Assembly: GCF_001281485.1 (NCBI RefSeq)
Contig: NZ_CP012669.1
Coordinates: 310,001-374,000, forward strand
Length of the DNA: 64,000 nt
From: Altererythrobacter epoxidivorans
GTDB lineage: Bacteria > Pseudomonadota > Alphaproteobacteria > Sphingomonadales > Sphingomonadaceae
Direction: 5' to 3'
In this document: in pieces, positions 26,902-36,450 of the stretch
Layout of the letters: each line of letters starts with the position of its first letter
Position numbering within the stretch: the first letter of the stretch is position 1
Notes under the pieces: model-generated
Seen by the model: the letters and a program-made list of their open reading frames with translations, nothing else
Databases searched by the model: none
What the model was told of the DNA's origin: nothing
Program-made: the position numbers and the translations under genes

Positions 26902-29021
26902 TTCGCGGCTCCGGCAAGTCGCAGGGAATTGCCGACGACGACGAGAGAGCTTAACGACATGGCTATTGCGGCTACCAGCGGCGTAACGAGACCCGCCAAT
27001 GCCAGCGGCACGGCACAGACGTTGTAGGCGATGGCAAAGCCGAAGTTCTGGCGCACGATCTGCATGCAGCGACGCGCGACCTTGATGCCGAGAGCAACCG
27101 GCATGAGCCGTTCGCCAATAAACACGGCATCGGCCGCTTGCTGGCTGGCATCGCTCGCTGTCCCGGGCGCGATCGAAGCGTGTGCTGCTGCAAGGGCAGG
27201 GCCATCGTTCAGGCCATCGCCAATCATCAGCGGTTTGTGACCGCGTTCTGCAAGGCCTGCCAGCACGTCGAGCTTGTCCTGCGGCTTAAGCCCGGCATCG
27301 AAGGGAAGCGAAAGTTCGTTCGCCAGCGCCTCGACCGGAGCGCGCCTGTCGCCTGAGATGATCCGGCTCTGAAGGCCGAGCCTTTCGAGTTCCGCCAGTG
27401 CCGCGCCGAGGTCGCTGCGCTTGGCGTCGCTGAAACGGATCGTCCAGCGCTCGTCGCCAAATGTCAGGAGACTTGCGAGCCCGGTAGAGACATCTTCGGG
27501 CCGGGTCAGTGAAACGAGCTTTTCGCCGGCTCGGGCGGAAACGCCACGTCCAGCCTCTTCCGCCACATTGTCCAGCATGGCGGGCTTCACGCCATTTGCC
27601 GAGATGGCTGCGACGAGCCCCTTGCTCAAGGGATGGCGACTGGTTTGCGCGAGCGCGAGCGCGACGGCCTGAGCTTCTTCAGGCAAATCGCCCAGGTCGG
27701 GGCGCGGTTCGCCAAGGGTAAGCGTGCCCGTCTTGTCGAACAGGGCGATATCCACTTCCGCCAGGCGCTCGAGCGCGCTGCCGTCCTTGACCAGGAACCC
27801 CTTGCGGATCAGCGCTCCGGAAGCGACGACCTGTGCGGCAGGCACTGCAAGCCCCATCGCGCAGGGGCAGGTTATGATGAGCACTGCGATCGCGATGAGC
27901 ATGGACTGATGCCAGCCAGCCCCGGCAATCATCCAGCCGATAAAGGCGAGCGCAGCGAGCGAATGGACCGCGGGAGCATAAAGCCGCGATGCACGGTCGG
28001 CGATGCGGACATAGCGGCTGCGCGACTGGCCAGCTTCGTCCATCAATCTCGCGATTTCAGCGATTACGGTATCTGCGCCCGTCGCGATGGCGCGCACGTG
28101 GATCACGTTTCCGAGGTTGATCGCGCCTGCGTGGATCGTGGCACCGATCGACACCTGTTCTGGCGCGCTCTCGCCCGTCAGCATCGCGTTGTCGACCGAG
28201 CTGCTGCCCTGTTCGATCACGCCGTCTGCGGCCAGAGCCTCACCCGCTGCAACCAGCATGACCATGCCGGGTTCGAGGTCCTCTGCAGCGAGCCGCTGGG
28301 TCGATCCATCGCCCTGGACAACGGAGGCAGATTTGCCCATGCGCGAAAGCAGTGCCCCGATCCCTGCGCGGGTTCGGTTGCGCATGGTCGAATCCAGCGC
28401 GCGTCCGGCTAGCAGGAAAAACAGCAACATGACCGCGCCGTCGAAATAGGCGTGTGCGCCGCCGGTCGCGGTTTCGTAGATGCTCATGCCCGTTGCCAGC
28501 AGGACGCCGATGGAAATGGGCACGTCCATATTGGTGCGGCGATATTTCAGCGCCATTGCGGCCGAGGAGAAGAAGGGCCTGCCGGAATAGGCGATCACGG
28601 GCAGCGCGATCAGCGCTGATAGCCAGTGGAACACATCGCGGGTGATCCCGCCCGCTCCGGACCAAACGCTCACCGACAGCAGCATGATGTTCATCATGCC
28701 GAAGCCTGCCACGGCAGTTGCGCGCAGCAATGCCTTCGATTCCTTGTCGTCCTGGGCGAGGGGGTTGGCGGCAACCGCTTGCGCTTCGAAGCCGAGGCGC
28801 TCCAGCGCGGTCACGATGTCGTCTTCGCTCAGCGAGGGATCGTGGCGGACGGCCACGCGCTTGGCAGAGAAATTAACCCGTGCGGCCTCGACACCGTCCA
28901 TCTCGCCCAGGCCGCGCTCAATCTTGGCAATGCATCCTGCGCATCGCATGCTCGGCACGGTAAAGCGCGTGTCGACCAGCACTCCGTCCTGAATATCGTC
29001 AAGGCGTAGCGGCGCGTTCAC
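26898..29021 (-). CDS. ccoI: Copper-translocating P1B-ATPase CcoI
   Basis: 707 residues. The N-terminal heavy-metal domain carries MRCAGC (C27, C30). Eight membrane helices are expected; ITCPCAMGLAVPAA is the ion-binding CPC of helix 6. DKTGTLTLGEPRPD is the phosphorylation site, ISGDRRAPVEAL and MIGDGLNDGPAL complete the ATPase core. CcoI/FixI exports or delivers copper for assembly of the CcoN active site. It sits between ccoH and ccoS with four-base overlaps on both sides, the usual GHIS order. Confidence 0.95.
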   Translation of the reverse strand: MNAPLRLDDIQDGVLVDTRFTVPSMRCAGCIAKIERGLGEMDGVEAARVNFSAKRVAVRHDPSLSEDDIVTALERLGFEAQAVAANPLAQDDKESKALLRATAVAGFGMMNIMLLSVSVWSGAGGITRDVFHWLSALIALPVIAYSGRPFFSSAAMALKYRRTNMDVPISIGVLLATGMSIYETATGGAHAYFDGAVMLLFFLLAGRALDSTMRNRTRAGIGALLSRMGKSASVVQGDGSTQRLAAEDLEPGMVMLVAAGEALAADGVIEQGSSSVDNAMLTGESAPEQVSIGATIHAGAINLGNVIHVRAIATGADTVIAEIARLMDEAGQSRSRYVRIADRASRLYAPAVHSLAALAFIGWMIAGAGWHQSMLIAIAVLIITCPCAMGLAVPAAQVVASGALIRKGFLVKDGSALERLAEVDIALFDKTGTLTLGEPRPDLGDLPEEAQAVALALAQTSRHPLSKGLVAAISANGVKPAMLDNVAEEAGRGVSARAGEKLVSLTRPEDVSTGLASLLTFGDERWTIRFSDAKRSDLGAALAELERLGLQSRIISGDRRAPVEALANELSLPFDAGLKPQDKLDVLAGLAERGHKPLMIGDGLNDGPALAAAHASIAPGTASDASQQAADAVFIGERLMPVALGIKVARRCMQIVRQNFGFAIAYNVCAVPLALAGLVTPLVAAIAMSLSSLVVVGNSLRLAGAAK

Positions 29022-29467
29022 GCCAGCGGCTCCTCACTCGCCCAAGTGTCGTCACCATGCGTGATCTTGAGCCTCACGATCCAGCGGCCGCCAGCCACCT
29101 CGTCATTCGAGACGAAGTCGGTGTCGCTCGCCCGTTCGAAAGCGAGACTGGCGTTTTCGTGCTCTCCGACGGGGCGGCGCAGTTCAGCTTCGACAATAGC
29201 GCCGTCAGGCACGCCTTGCGTGGCGACCACAAGCCTGCCGTTCCCACCGCGGCTGACCGACGCGCTCCAGCCCAGTGCCTTCTGCTTTTCGGCTTCTGCC
29301 AGCCAGTCGTTGTAATCCTGGCTCGCCACGTATGAGTTTTCGACCACCGTGCCGGAGAAACTGCGCGCGGCGAGAGCGGCCATGGTGAAGTTCACGGCCA
29401 TCACGATGCCGAACCCGATGAACAGCACCAGGAACATGTGCTTGCCGGTAAATTGCTTTCGCATCAT
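29018..29467 (-). CDS. ccoH: FixH/CcoH-family cbb3 assembly protein
   Basis: 149 residues. One N-terminal membrane anchor (MFLVLFIGFGIVMAVNFTMAALA), then a periplasmic domain with the family motif SYVASQDYNDWLAEAEKQKALGW and an Ig-like beta region. CcoH interacts with CcoN and CcoP during assembly. ATG at 29467 (a second ATG follows at once) overlaps the ccoG stop; the stop overlaps ccoI. Confidence 0.92.
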   Translation of the reverse strand: MMRKQFTGKHMFLVLFIGFGIVMAVNFTMAALAARSFSGTVVENSYVASQDYNDWLAEAEKQKALGWSASVSRGGNGRLVVATQGVPDGAIVEAELRRPVGEHENASLAFERASDTDFVSNDEVAGGRWIVRLKITHGDDTWASEEPLA

Positions 29468-31065
29468 TCGCCTCCGGGCGCGGTAAATCCGGTTTCCACG
29501 ACGTCGCTTTCGCCTTGTTCGTCAAGCGAAGTGAGGCGGAAAGAGAAGTCCTGCGCCTTGGTCTGTGCGGGCACTATAACATAAGCGCGCACGGTTCGAA
29601 TCTGGTCTGCCGAAACAGTGAAGGTCTGCTTGGTAGCGGCATCTTCGCGAGCGATCGTATCGGTCCACATGACCGCGCCCGGCAATCCTTCGACAGCAAC
29701 CTCCATTTCACGCGGACGGCTGGCCATGTTGCGCAGTTTCAACGTGTAGGAGTTGCGGACCGACCCATCGCTCATCAGCATAAACGGCGGATTGCGGTCG
29801 GGCGAGACAGTCAGGTCCGTGCGGTTCCTTGTGCCGAGTGCGAACAGCAGTGTCAGGCCGATCGCGCCCCAGATGGCGAAATAGACCAGCGTCCGCGGAC
29901 GCAGGAGAGCCTTCCAGGCGGGCTGGGGCGGTGCGCCTGCAGCCTCTGCCTCGCAGGCCTCGAGCGTGGCGTAATCGATCAACCCGCGCGGACGACCGAT
30001 ATCCTTCATCACGCGGTCGCAGGCATCGATGCACAGCGCGCAGGTGATGCAGCCGATCTGCGGACCTTCGCGGATGTCGATCCCCGTCGGGCAGACCTGG
30101 ACGCATTCGGTACAGTCGATGCAGTCGCCGAATTTCTCCGGGTTTTTCTGCGCTTTTTTCACGCTGCCACGCGGTTCGCCGCGCCAGTCCTTGTAGGTGA
30201 CGATCAGCGATTTCTCGTCGAGCATAGCCGTCTGGATGCGCGGCCACGGGCACATGTAGATGCACACCTGCTCGCGCATGAAGCCGCCAAGCGTGAAGGT
30301 GGTGCCGGTCAGGATCAGGACTGTGCCGTAGGCGACCGGCGCCGCTTCACCGGAGAAGAACTCGCGCAGCAGCGTCGGGGCGTCTGCGAAATAGAGAATC
30401 CAGGCACCGCCGGTGGCGAACGAAATCGCGAGGTAGATCGACCATTTGAAGGCCCGGCGCGTGACCTTGCCGATGGTCCATGGTGCCTTGTCTAGGCGCA
30501 TGCGCGCGTTGCGATCGCCGTCGACGAGCCGATCGATATGCTGGAAAACGTCGGTCCAGACCGTCTGCGGGCAGGCATAGCCGCACCATGCACGGCCAAC
30601 CGCGCTGGTGACCAGGAACAGGCCGATACCGGCCATGATCAACATCCCGGCGACGAAATAGAATTCGTGAGGCCAGATCTCGATCGAGAACATGTAGAAG
30701 CGGCGGTTGGCGAGATCGATCAGAACCGCCTGGTCGGGCGCGAAGGGACCGCGATCCCAGCGCAGCCACGGGGTCACGTAATAGATCGAGAGCGTGACCA
30801 GCATGACGAACCACTTGAAGCGCCGGAATGGCCCGTCGATCCGCTTGTTGTGGACCTGCTTGCGCTTCTCGTAGAGCGTTTCCGGAAGCGTGGTGCGCGG
30901 CGGCTCGTGGGGCTCATGCCGGTTTGTCGCCGCGCCAGGTTCCGCGACCGCGCTCGAAACCGGGTCGTTGGTCTTTGCTACCCCTCCCTCGACGACGACC
31001 GTCCAGTTACGGTCGTCGCCTGGCTTGCGCCCGTCGGCGGGCTCCCGTCCGTCAGGGTCGGACAT
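29464..31065 (-). CDS. ccoG: Cytochrome c oxidase accessory protein CcoG
   Basis: 533 residues from the ATG at 31065, which overlaps the ccoP end by 14 bases; a frame extension to 31143 only repeats ccoP coding sequence. After an unusual hydrophilic lead of about 80 residues come five membrane helices, the RAWCGYACPQTVWTD motif, and a ferredoxin domain with two Cys clusters (CIDCTECVQVCP; CITCALCIDACD) for two [4Fe-4S] centres. A C-terminal periplasmic Ig-like domain follows the last helix. CcoG reduces Cu(II) to Cu(I) for oxidase assembly. Order ccoN-O-Q-P-G-H-I-S is canonical. Confidence 0.94.
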   Translation of the reverse strand: MSDPDGREPADGRKPGDDRNWTVVVEGGVAKTNDPVSSAVAEPGAATNRHEPHEPPRTTLPETLYEKRKQVHNKRIDGPFRRFKWFVMLVTLSIYYVTPWLRWDRGPFAPDQAVLIDLANRRFYMFSIEIWPHEFYFVAGMLIMAGIGLFLVTSAVGRAWCGYACPQTVWTDVFQHIDRLVDGDRNARMRLDKAPWTIGKVTRRAFKWSIYLAISFATGGAWILYFADAPTLLREFFSGEAAPVAYGTVLILTGTTFTLGGFMREQVCIYMCPWPRIQTAMLDEKSLIVTYKDWRGEPRGSVKKAQKNPEKFGDCIDCTECVQVCPTGIDIREGPQIGCITCALCIDACDRVMKDIGRPRGLIDYATLEACEAEAAGAPPQPAWKALLRPRTLVYFAIWGAIGLTLLFALGTRNRTDLTVSPDRNPPFMLMSDGSVRNSYTLKLRNMASRPREMEVAVEGLPGAVMWTDTIAREDAATKQTFTVSADQIRTVRAYVIVPAQTKAQDFSFRLTSLDEQGESDVVETGFTAPGGE

Positions 31066-31987
31066 CGGCTTCGTCCGCCGGTGCGGCATCAGCCTCGCCA
31101 GCAGTTTCCACGAAGTCTTCGCCTCCCCCGAGCGAATGGACATAGGCGGTCAGCATCTTGATGGTGACCGGATCGAGACGCTCGCCCCATGCGGGCATGG
31201 CGCCCATCTTCGGGTTAAGGATCTGTGCGCGAATGGCATCGGGGCTGCTGCCGCGAAGCCAGATGGCATCGTTCAGGCGCGGCGCACCGAGTTCACGATT
31301 ACCGCCGCCGTTTTCACCGTGACAGACGGCGCAGTTCTCGGCGAAAAGCTGGGCGCCTGCTGCGCTGCCTTTCTGCATGCCGCTCAGCGAGCGGACATGC
31401 GCGACCAGCGCTGCCATCTGGGCATCGTCGAACATTCCGGCGAATGCCGGCATGGCGCCCTGGCGCTCGTCTGCGCCTTCCTGGCGGATGCCCTTGGTGA
31501 TCGTGTATTCGATCTCGCGCATGTCGCCGCCCCACAACCAGTCGTCGTCGTTGAGGTTGGGGTAGCCGAGTTCCTGGTTGCCGGCTGCGCCGGAACCGTG
31601 ACACTGGACGCAGTTGACCTTGAAGGCTGCTGCGCCGCCGGCGACGGCCTGCTGCATGAGTTCGGGATTGCCCGACAGCTTGACCGTATCGACCGCAGCG
31701 ATGCGCTCGCCCACGGTCATGCGGGCCTGGTCGGCCAGGCTCATCTCTTCGGCAAGCTGACCGCGGCTGGTCCAGCCCAGGTAACCTTCGCTGGCCTTGG
31801 TCAGCATTGGGTACGCGGGATACAGGACCGTGTAGATGATCGCCCACACGATTGTGATGTAGAAGGTCCATAGCCACCAGCGTGGCAGCGGCGTGTTCAG
31901 TTCTTCGATGCCGTCCCATTCATGGCCGACGAACTCGGTGCCGGTCGCTTGGTCGACCTTCTTGTTGCTGGATGGATCATTCGCCAT
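31052..31987 (-). CDS. ccoP: cbb3 oxidase subunit III, dihaem cytochrome c CcoP
   Basis: 311 residues. WDGIEELNTPLPRWWLWTFY leads into the single membrane helix, followed by two cytochrome c domains with haem motifs CVQCH and CAVCH and the Met-ligand segments GAMPAF and GAMPAW. It passes electrons from soluble or bc1-derived cytochromes to CcoO/CcoN. I choose ATG 31987 because GAGGG lies about eight bases before it; ATG 31993 is too near. It overlaps ccoQ by 11 bases. The acidic C-terminal tail (EADAAPADEADVRP) is longer than minimal. Confidence 0.95.
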   Translation of the reverse strand: MANDPSSNKKVDQATGTEFVGHEWDGIEELNTPLPRWWLWTFYITIVWAIIYTVLYPAYPMLTKASEGYLGWTSRGQLAEEMSLADQARMTVGERIAAVDTVKLSGNPELMQQAVAGGAAAFKVNCVQCHGSGAAGNQELGYPNLNDDDWLWGGDMREIEYTITKGIRQEGADERQGAMPAFAGMFDDAQMAALVAHVRSLSGMQKGSAAGAQLFAENCAVCHGENGGGNRELGAPRLNDAIWLRGSSPDAIRAQILNPKMGAMPAWGERLDPVTIKMLTAYVHSLGGGEDFVETAGEADAAPADEADVRP

Positions 31988-32138
31988 CGTCATGTCCCTC
32001 GAAAATAGAGTTCGCTGCATCGCTCGCATGGCGCTTTGCACCGGGCCGGAAGGGCCACAGGCACAGACCAAGGAAGACAGCGACCATTGCGATCAAGCCG
32101 TAGCTGTCGGCGAAATGGCGCAGGGTTTCGTAGCTCAC
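31977..32138 (-). CDS. ccoQ: cbb3 oxidase subunit CcoQ/FixQ
   Basis: 53 residues with a GTG start. [20 protein letters not shown] is followed by the rest of one membrane helix and [20 protein letters not shown], the family signature (WPFRPG). CcoQ stabilises the oxidase complex. GTG at 32138 overlaps the ccoO stop by four bases; the stop overlaps ccoP. Its short length and GTG start make it easy to miss. Confidence 0.93.
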   Translation of the reverse strand: MSYETLRHFADSYGLIAMVAVFLGLCLWPFRPGAKRHASDAANSIFEGHDDGE

Positions 32139-32881
32139 CGGCCCTTCTCCTGGGCGAGCACTTCCTGCGCCGCTGCACTGTTCACATCGACCAGCGTGCC
32201 GAGCATCTGGAGATAGGCGATCAGGGCATCCATTTCGGAAACCTTGTCCGGATTGCCGTCGAAATCGCGGATCTGCGTCTTGGGATAGCGTTCGGCCAGA
32301 TCGCCGGCATCGGCATCGGGATCAGCCTGCGCGGCGAGGTCGCCCGCGGCCTTCTCGATGTCATCGTCGGTATAGGGCACGCCGACCCTGCGCAGTGCGG
32401 TCAGGTTCGCCGCAGGATCGGCGACCTTGAGCGGGTTTTCACGCAGGAAGCCGTACTGCGGCATGATGCTTTCGGGGACCACGGCCTGCGGGTTCTCGAG
32501 GTGCTGGACATGCCATTCGTCGGAATAGCGTCCGCCCACGCGTGCAAGGTCGGGCCCGGTACGCTTCGAACCCCACTGGAACGGATGGTCGTACATCGAT
32601 TCAGCAGCAAGGCTGTAGTGGCCATACCGTTCGACCTCGTCCCGGAACGGACGGATCATCTGGCTGTGGCAGACATAACACCCTTCGCGGATGTAGATGT
32701 CGCGCCCTGCCAGTTCGAGCGGCGAATAGGGCCTTACGCCTTCCACTTCCTCGATCGTGTTATCGATCCAGAACAGCGGTGCGATTTCGACCAGGCCGCC
32801 GATTGCCACGGTGACGAGCGTCGCCGCCGCCATCAGCGTAATGTTGCGTTCCAGCTTCTTGTGTTGCTCTGTAATGCTCAT
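32135..32881 (-). CDS. ccoO: cbb3 oxidase subunit II, monohaem cytochrome c CcoO
   Basis: 248 residues. An N-terminal membrane anchor ([22 protein letters not shown]) precedes [20 protein letters not shown] and the haem site [14 protein letters not shown]; the Met ligand is likely in ESIMPQY. CcoO relays electrons from CcoP to CcoN. It starts 11 bases after ccoN and overlaps ccoQ. Confidence 0.96.
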   Translation of the reverse strand: MSITEQHKKLERNITLMAAATLVTVAIGGLVEIAPLFWIDNTIEEVEGVRPYSPLELAGRDIYIREGCYVCHSQMIRPFRDEVERYGHYSLAAESMYDHPFQWGSKRTGPDLARVGGRYSDEWHVQHLENPQAVVPESIMPQYGFLRENPLKVADPAANLTALRRVGVPYTDDDIEKAAGDLAAQADPDADAGDLAERYPKTQIRDFDGNPDKVSEMDALIAYLQMLGTLVDVNSAAAQEVLAQEKGR

Positions 32882-32892
32882 GGCTGGTTATC

Positions 32893-34554
32893 CTACTCGG
32901 CAGGAACGGTGTGGGCGGGGAGCGGGCGGTCCGCTTCCTCGTCGTGAGGCGTTTCGGTCATCGGCGCCTCTTCGCGCAGGTTGCCCTTGAGGGTCTGCCA
33001 CACGTTGACGATCATGATGACGAAGCCACTGAGGTAGAGAAGCCCGCCGAAGGCACGCAGTGCGAACATCGGCTTCAGCGCGGCGACGGTGTCGGCGAAG
33101 CTGTTCACCAGGTAGCCGTCGGGGCCGTATTCAGCCCACATCAGGCCCTGGGTCACACCGGCAACCCACATGCTGGCAGCGTAGAAAACGATGCCTGCGG
33201 TGGCGAGCCAGAAGTGCCAGTTGATCATGCGCAGCGAGTACATCCGCTGGCGCTTCCACAGCCGCGGTACGAGGTAGTACACGCAGGCGAAGGTGATCAT
33301 GCCGTTCCAGCCGAGCGCACCCGAGTGAACGTGCCCGATGGTCCAGTCGGTATAATGCGAGAGCGAATTGACCCACTTGATGCTCATCATCGGGCCTTCG
33401 AACGTGCTCATGCCGTAGAAGGCGAGGGCGATGACCATCATGCGGATGATCGGGTCGGTACGGATCTTGTCCCAGGCGCCGTTCAGCGTCATCAGGCCGT
33501 TGATCATGCCGCCCCAGCTCGGCATCCACAGCATGATCGAGAAGACCATGCCCAGCGTCTGCGCCCAGTCGGGCAGCGCGGTGTAATGGAGGTGGTGCGG
33601 ACCTGCCCAGATGTAGAGGAAGATCAGCGCCCAGAAGTGGATGATCGACAGGCGATACGAATAGACCGGACGTTCTGCCTGCTTCGGAACGAAATAGTAC
33701 ATCATCGCCAGGAAGCCTGCGGTCAGGAAGAAACCGACCGCGTTATGGCCGTACCACCACTGGGTCAGCGCGTCCTGGACACCGGCAAAGGCGCTGTAGC
33801 TGCGCGAGCCGAGTAGGCTGACCGGCATGGCTAGGTTGTTGACGACATGCAGCATGGCGATCGTCAGGATGAAGGCTAGGTAGAACCAGTTGGCCACGTA
33901 GATGTGGGGTTCCTTGCGCCTCAGGATCGTGGCGACGAAAACGACGAGATAGGCGACCCAGACGATGGTCAGCCACAGGTCGACGTACCATTCAGGCTCT
34001 GCGTATTCCTTCGACTGCGTGACACCCAGCAGGTAGCCGGTGGCAGCCAGTACGATGAAGAGCTGGTAACCCCAGAACACGAACCGGGCGAGCTTCGGGA
34101 AGGCGAGCTGCGCGCGGCAGGTGCGCTGAACTACGTAGAAACTCGTCGCGATCAGCGCGTTACCGCCGAATGCGAAAATCACCGCACTCGTGTGCAGCGG
34201 GCGCAGGCGGCCGAAATTGAGGTAGGGCTCGAAATTGAGCTGCGGGAAGACCATCTGCGTCGCAATGAACAGGCCGGCCGCAAATCCTGCGGTGCCCCAG
34301 AACATCGTCGCGATCATGCCCCAGCGGATCGGATCGTCATCATACCGGGCGTCGTCATCCGGCATCCTGAACAGGGATTGCGCCCTGGCCAACGGATCGT
34401 AACTGCCCGCCGATACCCAGATCATGACGAATGCGAGTATGGCGATGATGGTGGCATGAGCGGCAAAACCGGCGTCTTGTGCGCCGAGAACCGCGACGAT
34501 TGCGAGCAGGAGGATCAGGAACCACAGCCCGATCCTGCCAAGTACAGCTTCCAT
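32893..34554 (-). CDS. ccoN: cbb3 oxidase catalytic subunit CcoN
   Basis: 553 residues, about 12-14 membrane helices. It holds haem b and the haem b3-CuB centre where O2 is reduced. Metal-ligand histidines are recognisable in [43 protein letters not shown] and [17 protein letters not shown] 34554 is chosen because the region to an earlier in-frame start overlaps the regulatory site. A perfect FNR box is centred about 63 bases upstream. The C-terminal tail is acidic. Confidence 0.96.
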   Translation of the reverse strand: MEAVLGRIGLWFLILLLAIVAVLGAQDAGFAAHATIIAILAFVMIWVSAGSYDPLARAQSLFRMPDDDARYDDDPIRWGMIATMFWGTAGFAAGLFIATQMVFPQLNFEPYLNFGRLRPLHTSAVIFAFGGNALIATSFYVVQRTCRAQLAFPKLARFVFWGYQLFIVLAATGYLLGVTQSKEYAEPEWYVDLWLTIVWVAYLVVFVATILRRKEPHIYVANWFYLAFILTIAMLHVVNNLAMPVSLLGSRSYSAFAGVQDALTQWWYGHNAVGFFLTAGFLAMMYYFVPKQAERPVYSYRLSIIHFWALIFLYIWAGPHHLHYTALPDWAQTLGMVFSIMLWMPSWGGMINGLMTLNGAWDKIRTDPIIRMMVIALAFYGMSTFEGPMMSIKWVNSLSHYTDWTIGHVHSGALGWNGMITFACVYYLVPRLWKRQRMYSLRMINWHFWLATAGIVFYAASMWVAGVTQGLMWAEYGPDGYLVNSFADTVAALKPMFALRAFGGLLYLSGFVIMIVNVWQTLKGNLREEAPMTETPHDEEADRPLPAHTVPAE

Positions 34555-34610
34555 GTGATTAAGCCCCTTCCAAGATGGCGGCAGGGTAGTGCGCCACCCA
34601 CCGATGCACA

Positions 34611-34624
34611 TTGATGCAGATCAA
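34611..34624. promoter_or_regulatory. Perfect FNR box before ccoN
   Basis: TTGATGCAGATCAA, all ten specified bases of TTGAT-N4-ATCAA. It lies 57 bases before the ccoN ATG and 26 bases after the Crp/Fnr gene stop, well placed for class II-like activation of the cco operon by an FNR/FixK-type protein. Confidence 0.9.
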
Positions 34625-34649
34625 TTTTGCGAAATTCATGCAGAATGCC

Positions 34650-35336
34650 TCATATATGCCCGGCCCGTCGCGCCAGGGCGCCCGGGTCGCGCAGGAGGAC
34701 GCGTGACCGCCCTTCCGTCTCGATCAGCCCGGCGTTGCGCAACTCGCTGAATTGCCTGCTGACCGTTTCGATCGTCAGCCCCAGGCTGTCCCCGATGTCG
34801 CGGCGGGACATGGGCAGGTCGATGACGCAGCTATCGTCCTGCACGCTCTCGATTCGCTCGGTCATGCCGATCAGGAATGCTGCAAGTCGCTCCTGCGCAT
34901 TCTTGCGTCCCAGGCCGACCGCCTTGTCGCGGCAGCGGTAGAGTGCGGTCTGCGCACGTTCGAGGAGCAAGCGCATGACGCTGCGTTCGCCTTGGGCGCA
35001 GTCGATCATGGCGTTGAGCGGGAAGACGATCAGGGTCGATTCGATCAGCGCGGTCAGGCCGAAGGCATGCAATCCGTTTTCGGGCACTGAGATGAGGTCG
35101 CCGCCGAAATGGAATGCGACGATCTGTTCGCGATCGCGCGATGCGGAGGCGACCAGTTTCGTCGCGCCATGCGCCACATAGACCAGCATGGCGCGTGAAT
35201 GATCGATCGGTGCCATGCAGCCGCGCTGGACATTGATCGTGCTCGCCAGCTTGCGCAGCTCGTCAGCGACTTGCGAGCCCGGGTCGACGCCCAGCGTCTT
35301 GCGCAGAAATGTCTCGAGATATGCCGGCTGGATCAT
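34650..35336 (-). CDS. Crp/Fnr-family regulator, FixK-like, without N-terminal cysteine cluster
   Basis: 228 residues: cyclic-nucleotide-binding-type beta barrel (residues about 25-120), dimer helix, then HTH with recognition helix ETVSRQFSEL, whose E-x-x-S-R reads TTGAT half-sites as in FNR and FixK. Cysteines are few and scattered (about residues 40, 112, 134, 169); the N-terminal Cys group that holds the FNR oxygen-sensing [4Fe-4S] cluster is missing. It is therefore more like FixK, which is controlled by other signals. Flanking FNR boxes at 34611 and 35399 suggest that it regulates cco, itself and ompW. Confidence 0.88.
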   Translation of the reverse strand: MIQPAYLETFLRKTLGVDPGSQVADELRKLASTINVQRGCMAPIDHSRAMLVYVAHGATKLVASASRDREQIVAFHFGGDLISVPENGLHAFGLTALIESTLIVFPLNAMIDCAQGERSVMRLLLERAQTALYRCRDKAVGLGRKNAQERLAAFLIGMTERIESVQDDSCVIDLPMSRRDIGDSLGLTIETVSRQFSELRNAGLIETEGRSRVLLRDPGALARRAGHI

Positions 35337-35398
35337 CCCTTGCCTCGCGCGCGGTGGATTAGGTTGGATCCCAATCTGGTGCGGAGGCTCGATTGTCT

Positions 35399-35412
35399 TT
35401 GATGCAAATCAA
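35399..35412. promoter_or_regulatory. Perfect FNR box between fnr/fixK-type gene and ompW
   Basis: TTGATGCAAATCAA, a full TTGAT-N4-ATCAA match, 63 bases before the regulator start (minus strand) and 95 bases before the ompW ATG (plus strand). It could serve autoregulation, ompW activation, or both. Confidence 0.88.
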
Positions 35413-35506
35413 TGAAGCTGTGCCGCTGGCGCGCCTATCAGGCTGCCGACGTCGTAAAAATCCTCGGTCGCAAAGGGCGACCACTACGGCGCAAAGGAAG
35501 ATTTAG

Positions 35507-36199
35507 ATGAAAGCGATCCTGGCTGCTGGCGTCACGGCGCTGGCTTTGCTCGCAAGCCCCGCTGCCGCCGAAGACATGGCTGGCAAGGTGCAGGTCAAGG
35601 TGCTCGGCACCTATGTCGCACCCGACGGGAACATCACCAAGGTGCAATCGGTCGACACCGGCACGACGCTTGGCGCAACTGCCGCTGGAATCACCGATCC
35701 CTACGATACGGAAGCGAACGACAACGTCGTACCGACCGTCGCCATCGAATACTTCTTCTCCAACAACGTCTCTCTCGAAACAATCTGCTGCTTCACCCAG
35801 CATGACGTCGACGGAACGGGCGCGCTGGCTGGCGCCGAAATGGTGTCGAACGCCCGTGTGATCCCGGCAACCTTCACCGCCAAGTATCACCTCGGCGACG
35901 CAGCCTTCCGGCCCTATGTCGGCGCCGGTGTTGCCTACTTCCTATGGCTTCAGGACAAGCCGGGCGAAACCGCACGGGCGCTCGATGTGACCGACGTGGA
36001 CCTGTCGAATGAATTCGGCTTTGCCCTGCAGGCAGGTGCGGACTTCGCGATCAACGACAAGATGGCACTGACCGTCGATGCCAAGAAGTACTTCATCGAC
36101 ACGACTGCCAGTTTCTACGAAGGCAACACGCTGGCCCTCAAGACCAAGCACGAACTCGATCCCTGGGTCGTGAGCGCGGGCGTCGCCTTCACGTTCTGA
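35507..36199 (+). CDS. ompW: OmpW-family outer-membrane protein
   Basis: 230 residues. Signal peptide MKAILAAGVTALALLASPAAAED, then an eight-stranded barrel typical of OmpW: VKVLGTYVAPDG, TVAIEYFFSNNVSLETIC, ATFTAKYHLGDAAFRPYVGAGVAYF, ALTVDAKKYFIDT and the C-terminal VVSAGVAFTF ending in Phe. OmpW makes a narrow hydrophobic channel and in other bacteria is induced under low oxygen by FNR, consistent with the box upstream. Two Cys (ICC) are present. A strong terminator follows. Confidence 0.92.
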   Translation: MKAILAAGVTALALLASPAAAEDMAGKVQVKVLGTYVAPDGNITKVQSVDTGTTLGATAAGITDPYDTEANDNVVPTVAIEYFFSNNVSLETICCFTQHDVDGTGALAGAEMVSNARVIPATFTAKYHLGDAAFRPYVGAGVAYFLWLQDKPGETARALDVTDVDLSNEFGFALQAGADFAINDKMALTVDAKKYFIDTTASFYEGNTLALKTKHELDPWVVSAGVAFTF

Positions 36200-36231
36200 T
36201 CCGGCGGGATTACCCTTCTGCGAGAGGGGGA

Positions 36232-36269
36232 GGAGCCGTCGTCCATTGCGGGCGGCGGCTCCAACTTTT
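36232..36269 (+). terminator. Intrinsic terminator after ompW
   Basis: GGAGCCGTCG (36232) pairs with CGGCGGCTCC (36253-36262) with one G-T pair, 11-base loop, then aacTTTTT. It is 33 bases after the ompW stop. Confidence 0.85.
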
Positions 36270-36341
36270 TGGGGCAGGTCCTGCGTCTTTCGTTGACCGG
36301 CCTTGTGCCTTCATGCCAAGCGCCGGTTCGCACACGGCATC

Positions 36342-36415
36342 GCGGGTGTAGCTCAATGGTAGAGCAGCAGCTTCCCAAGCTGACGACGAGGGTTCGATTC
36401 CCTTCACCCGCTCCA
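36342..36415 (+). tRNA. tRNA-Gly (CCC)
   Basis: 74 bases with encoded CCA. Acceptor arms GCGGGTG / CACCCGC pair fully, then T-CCA. The anticodon loop ttCCCaa gives CCC, reading GGG. The T arm is GGGTTCGATTCCC. Confidence 0.95.
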
Positions 36416-36450
36416 GCCTGGCCGGACGTTGGCGCGTTTCTATTCCTCGC

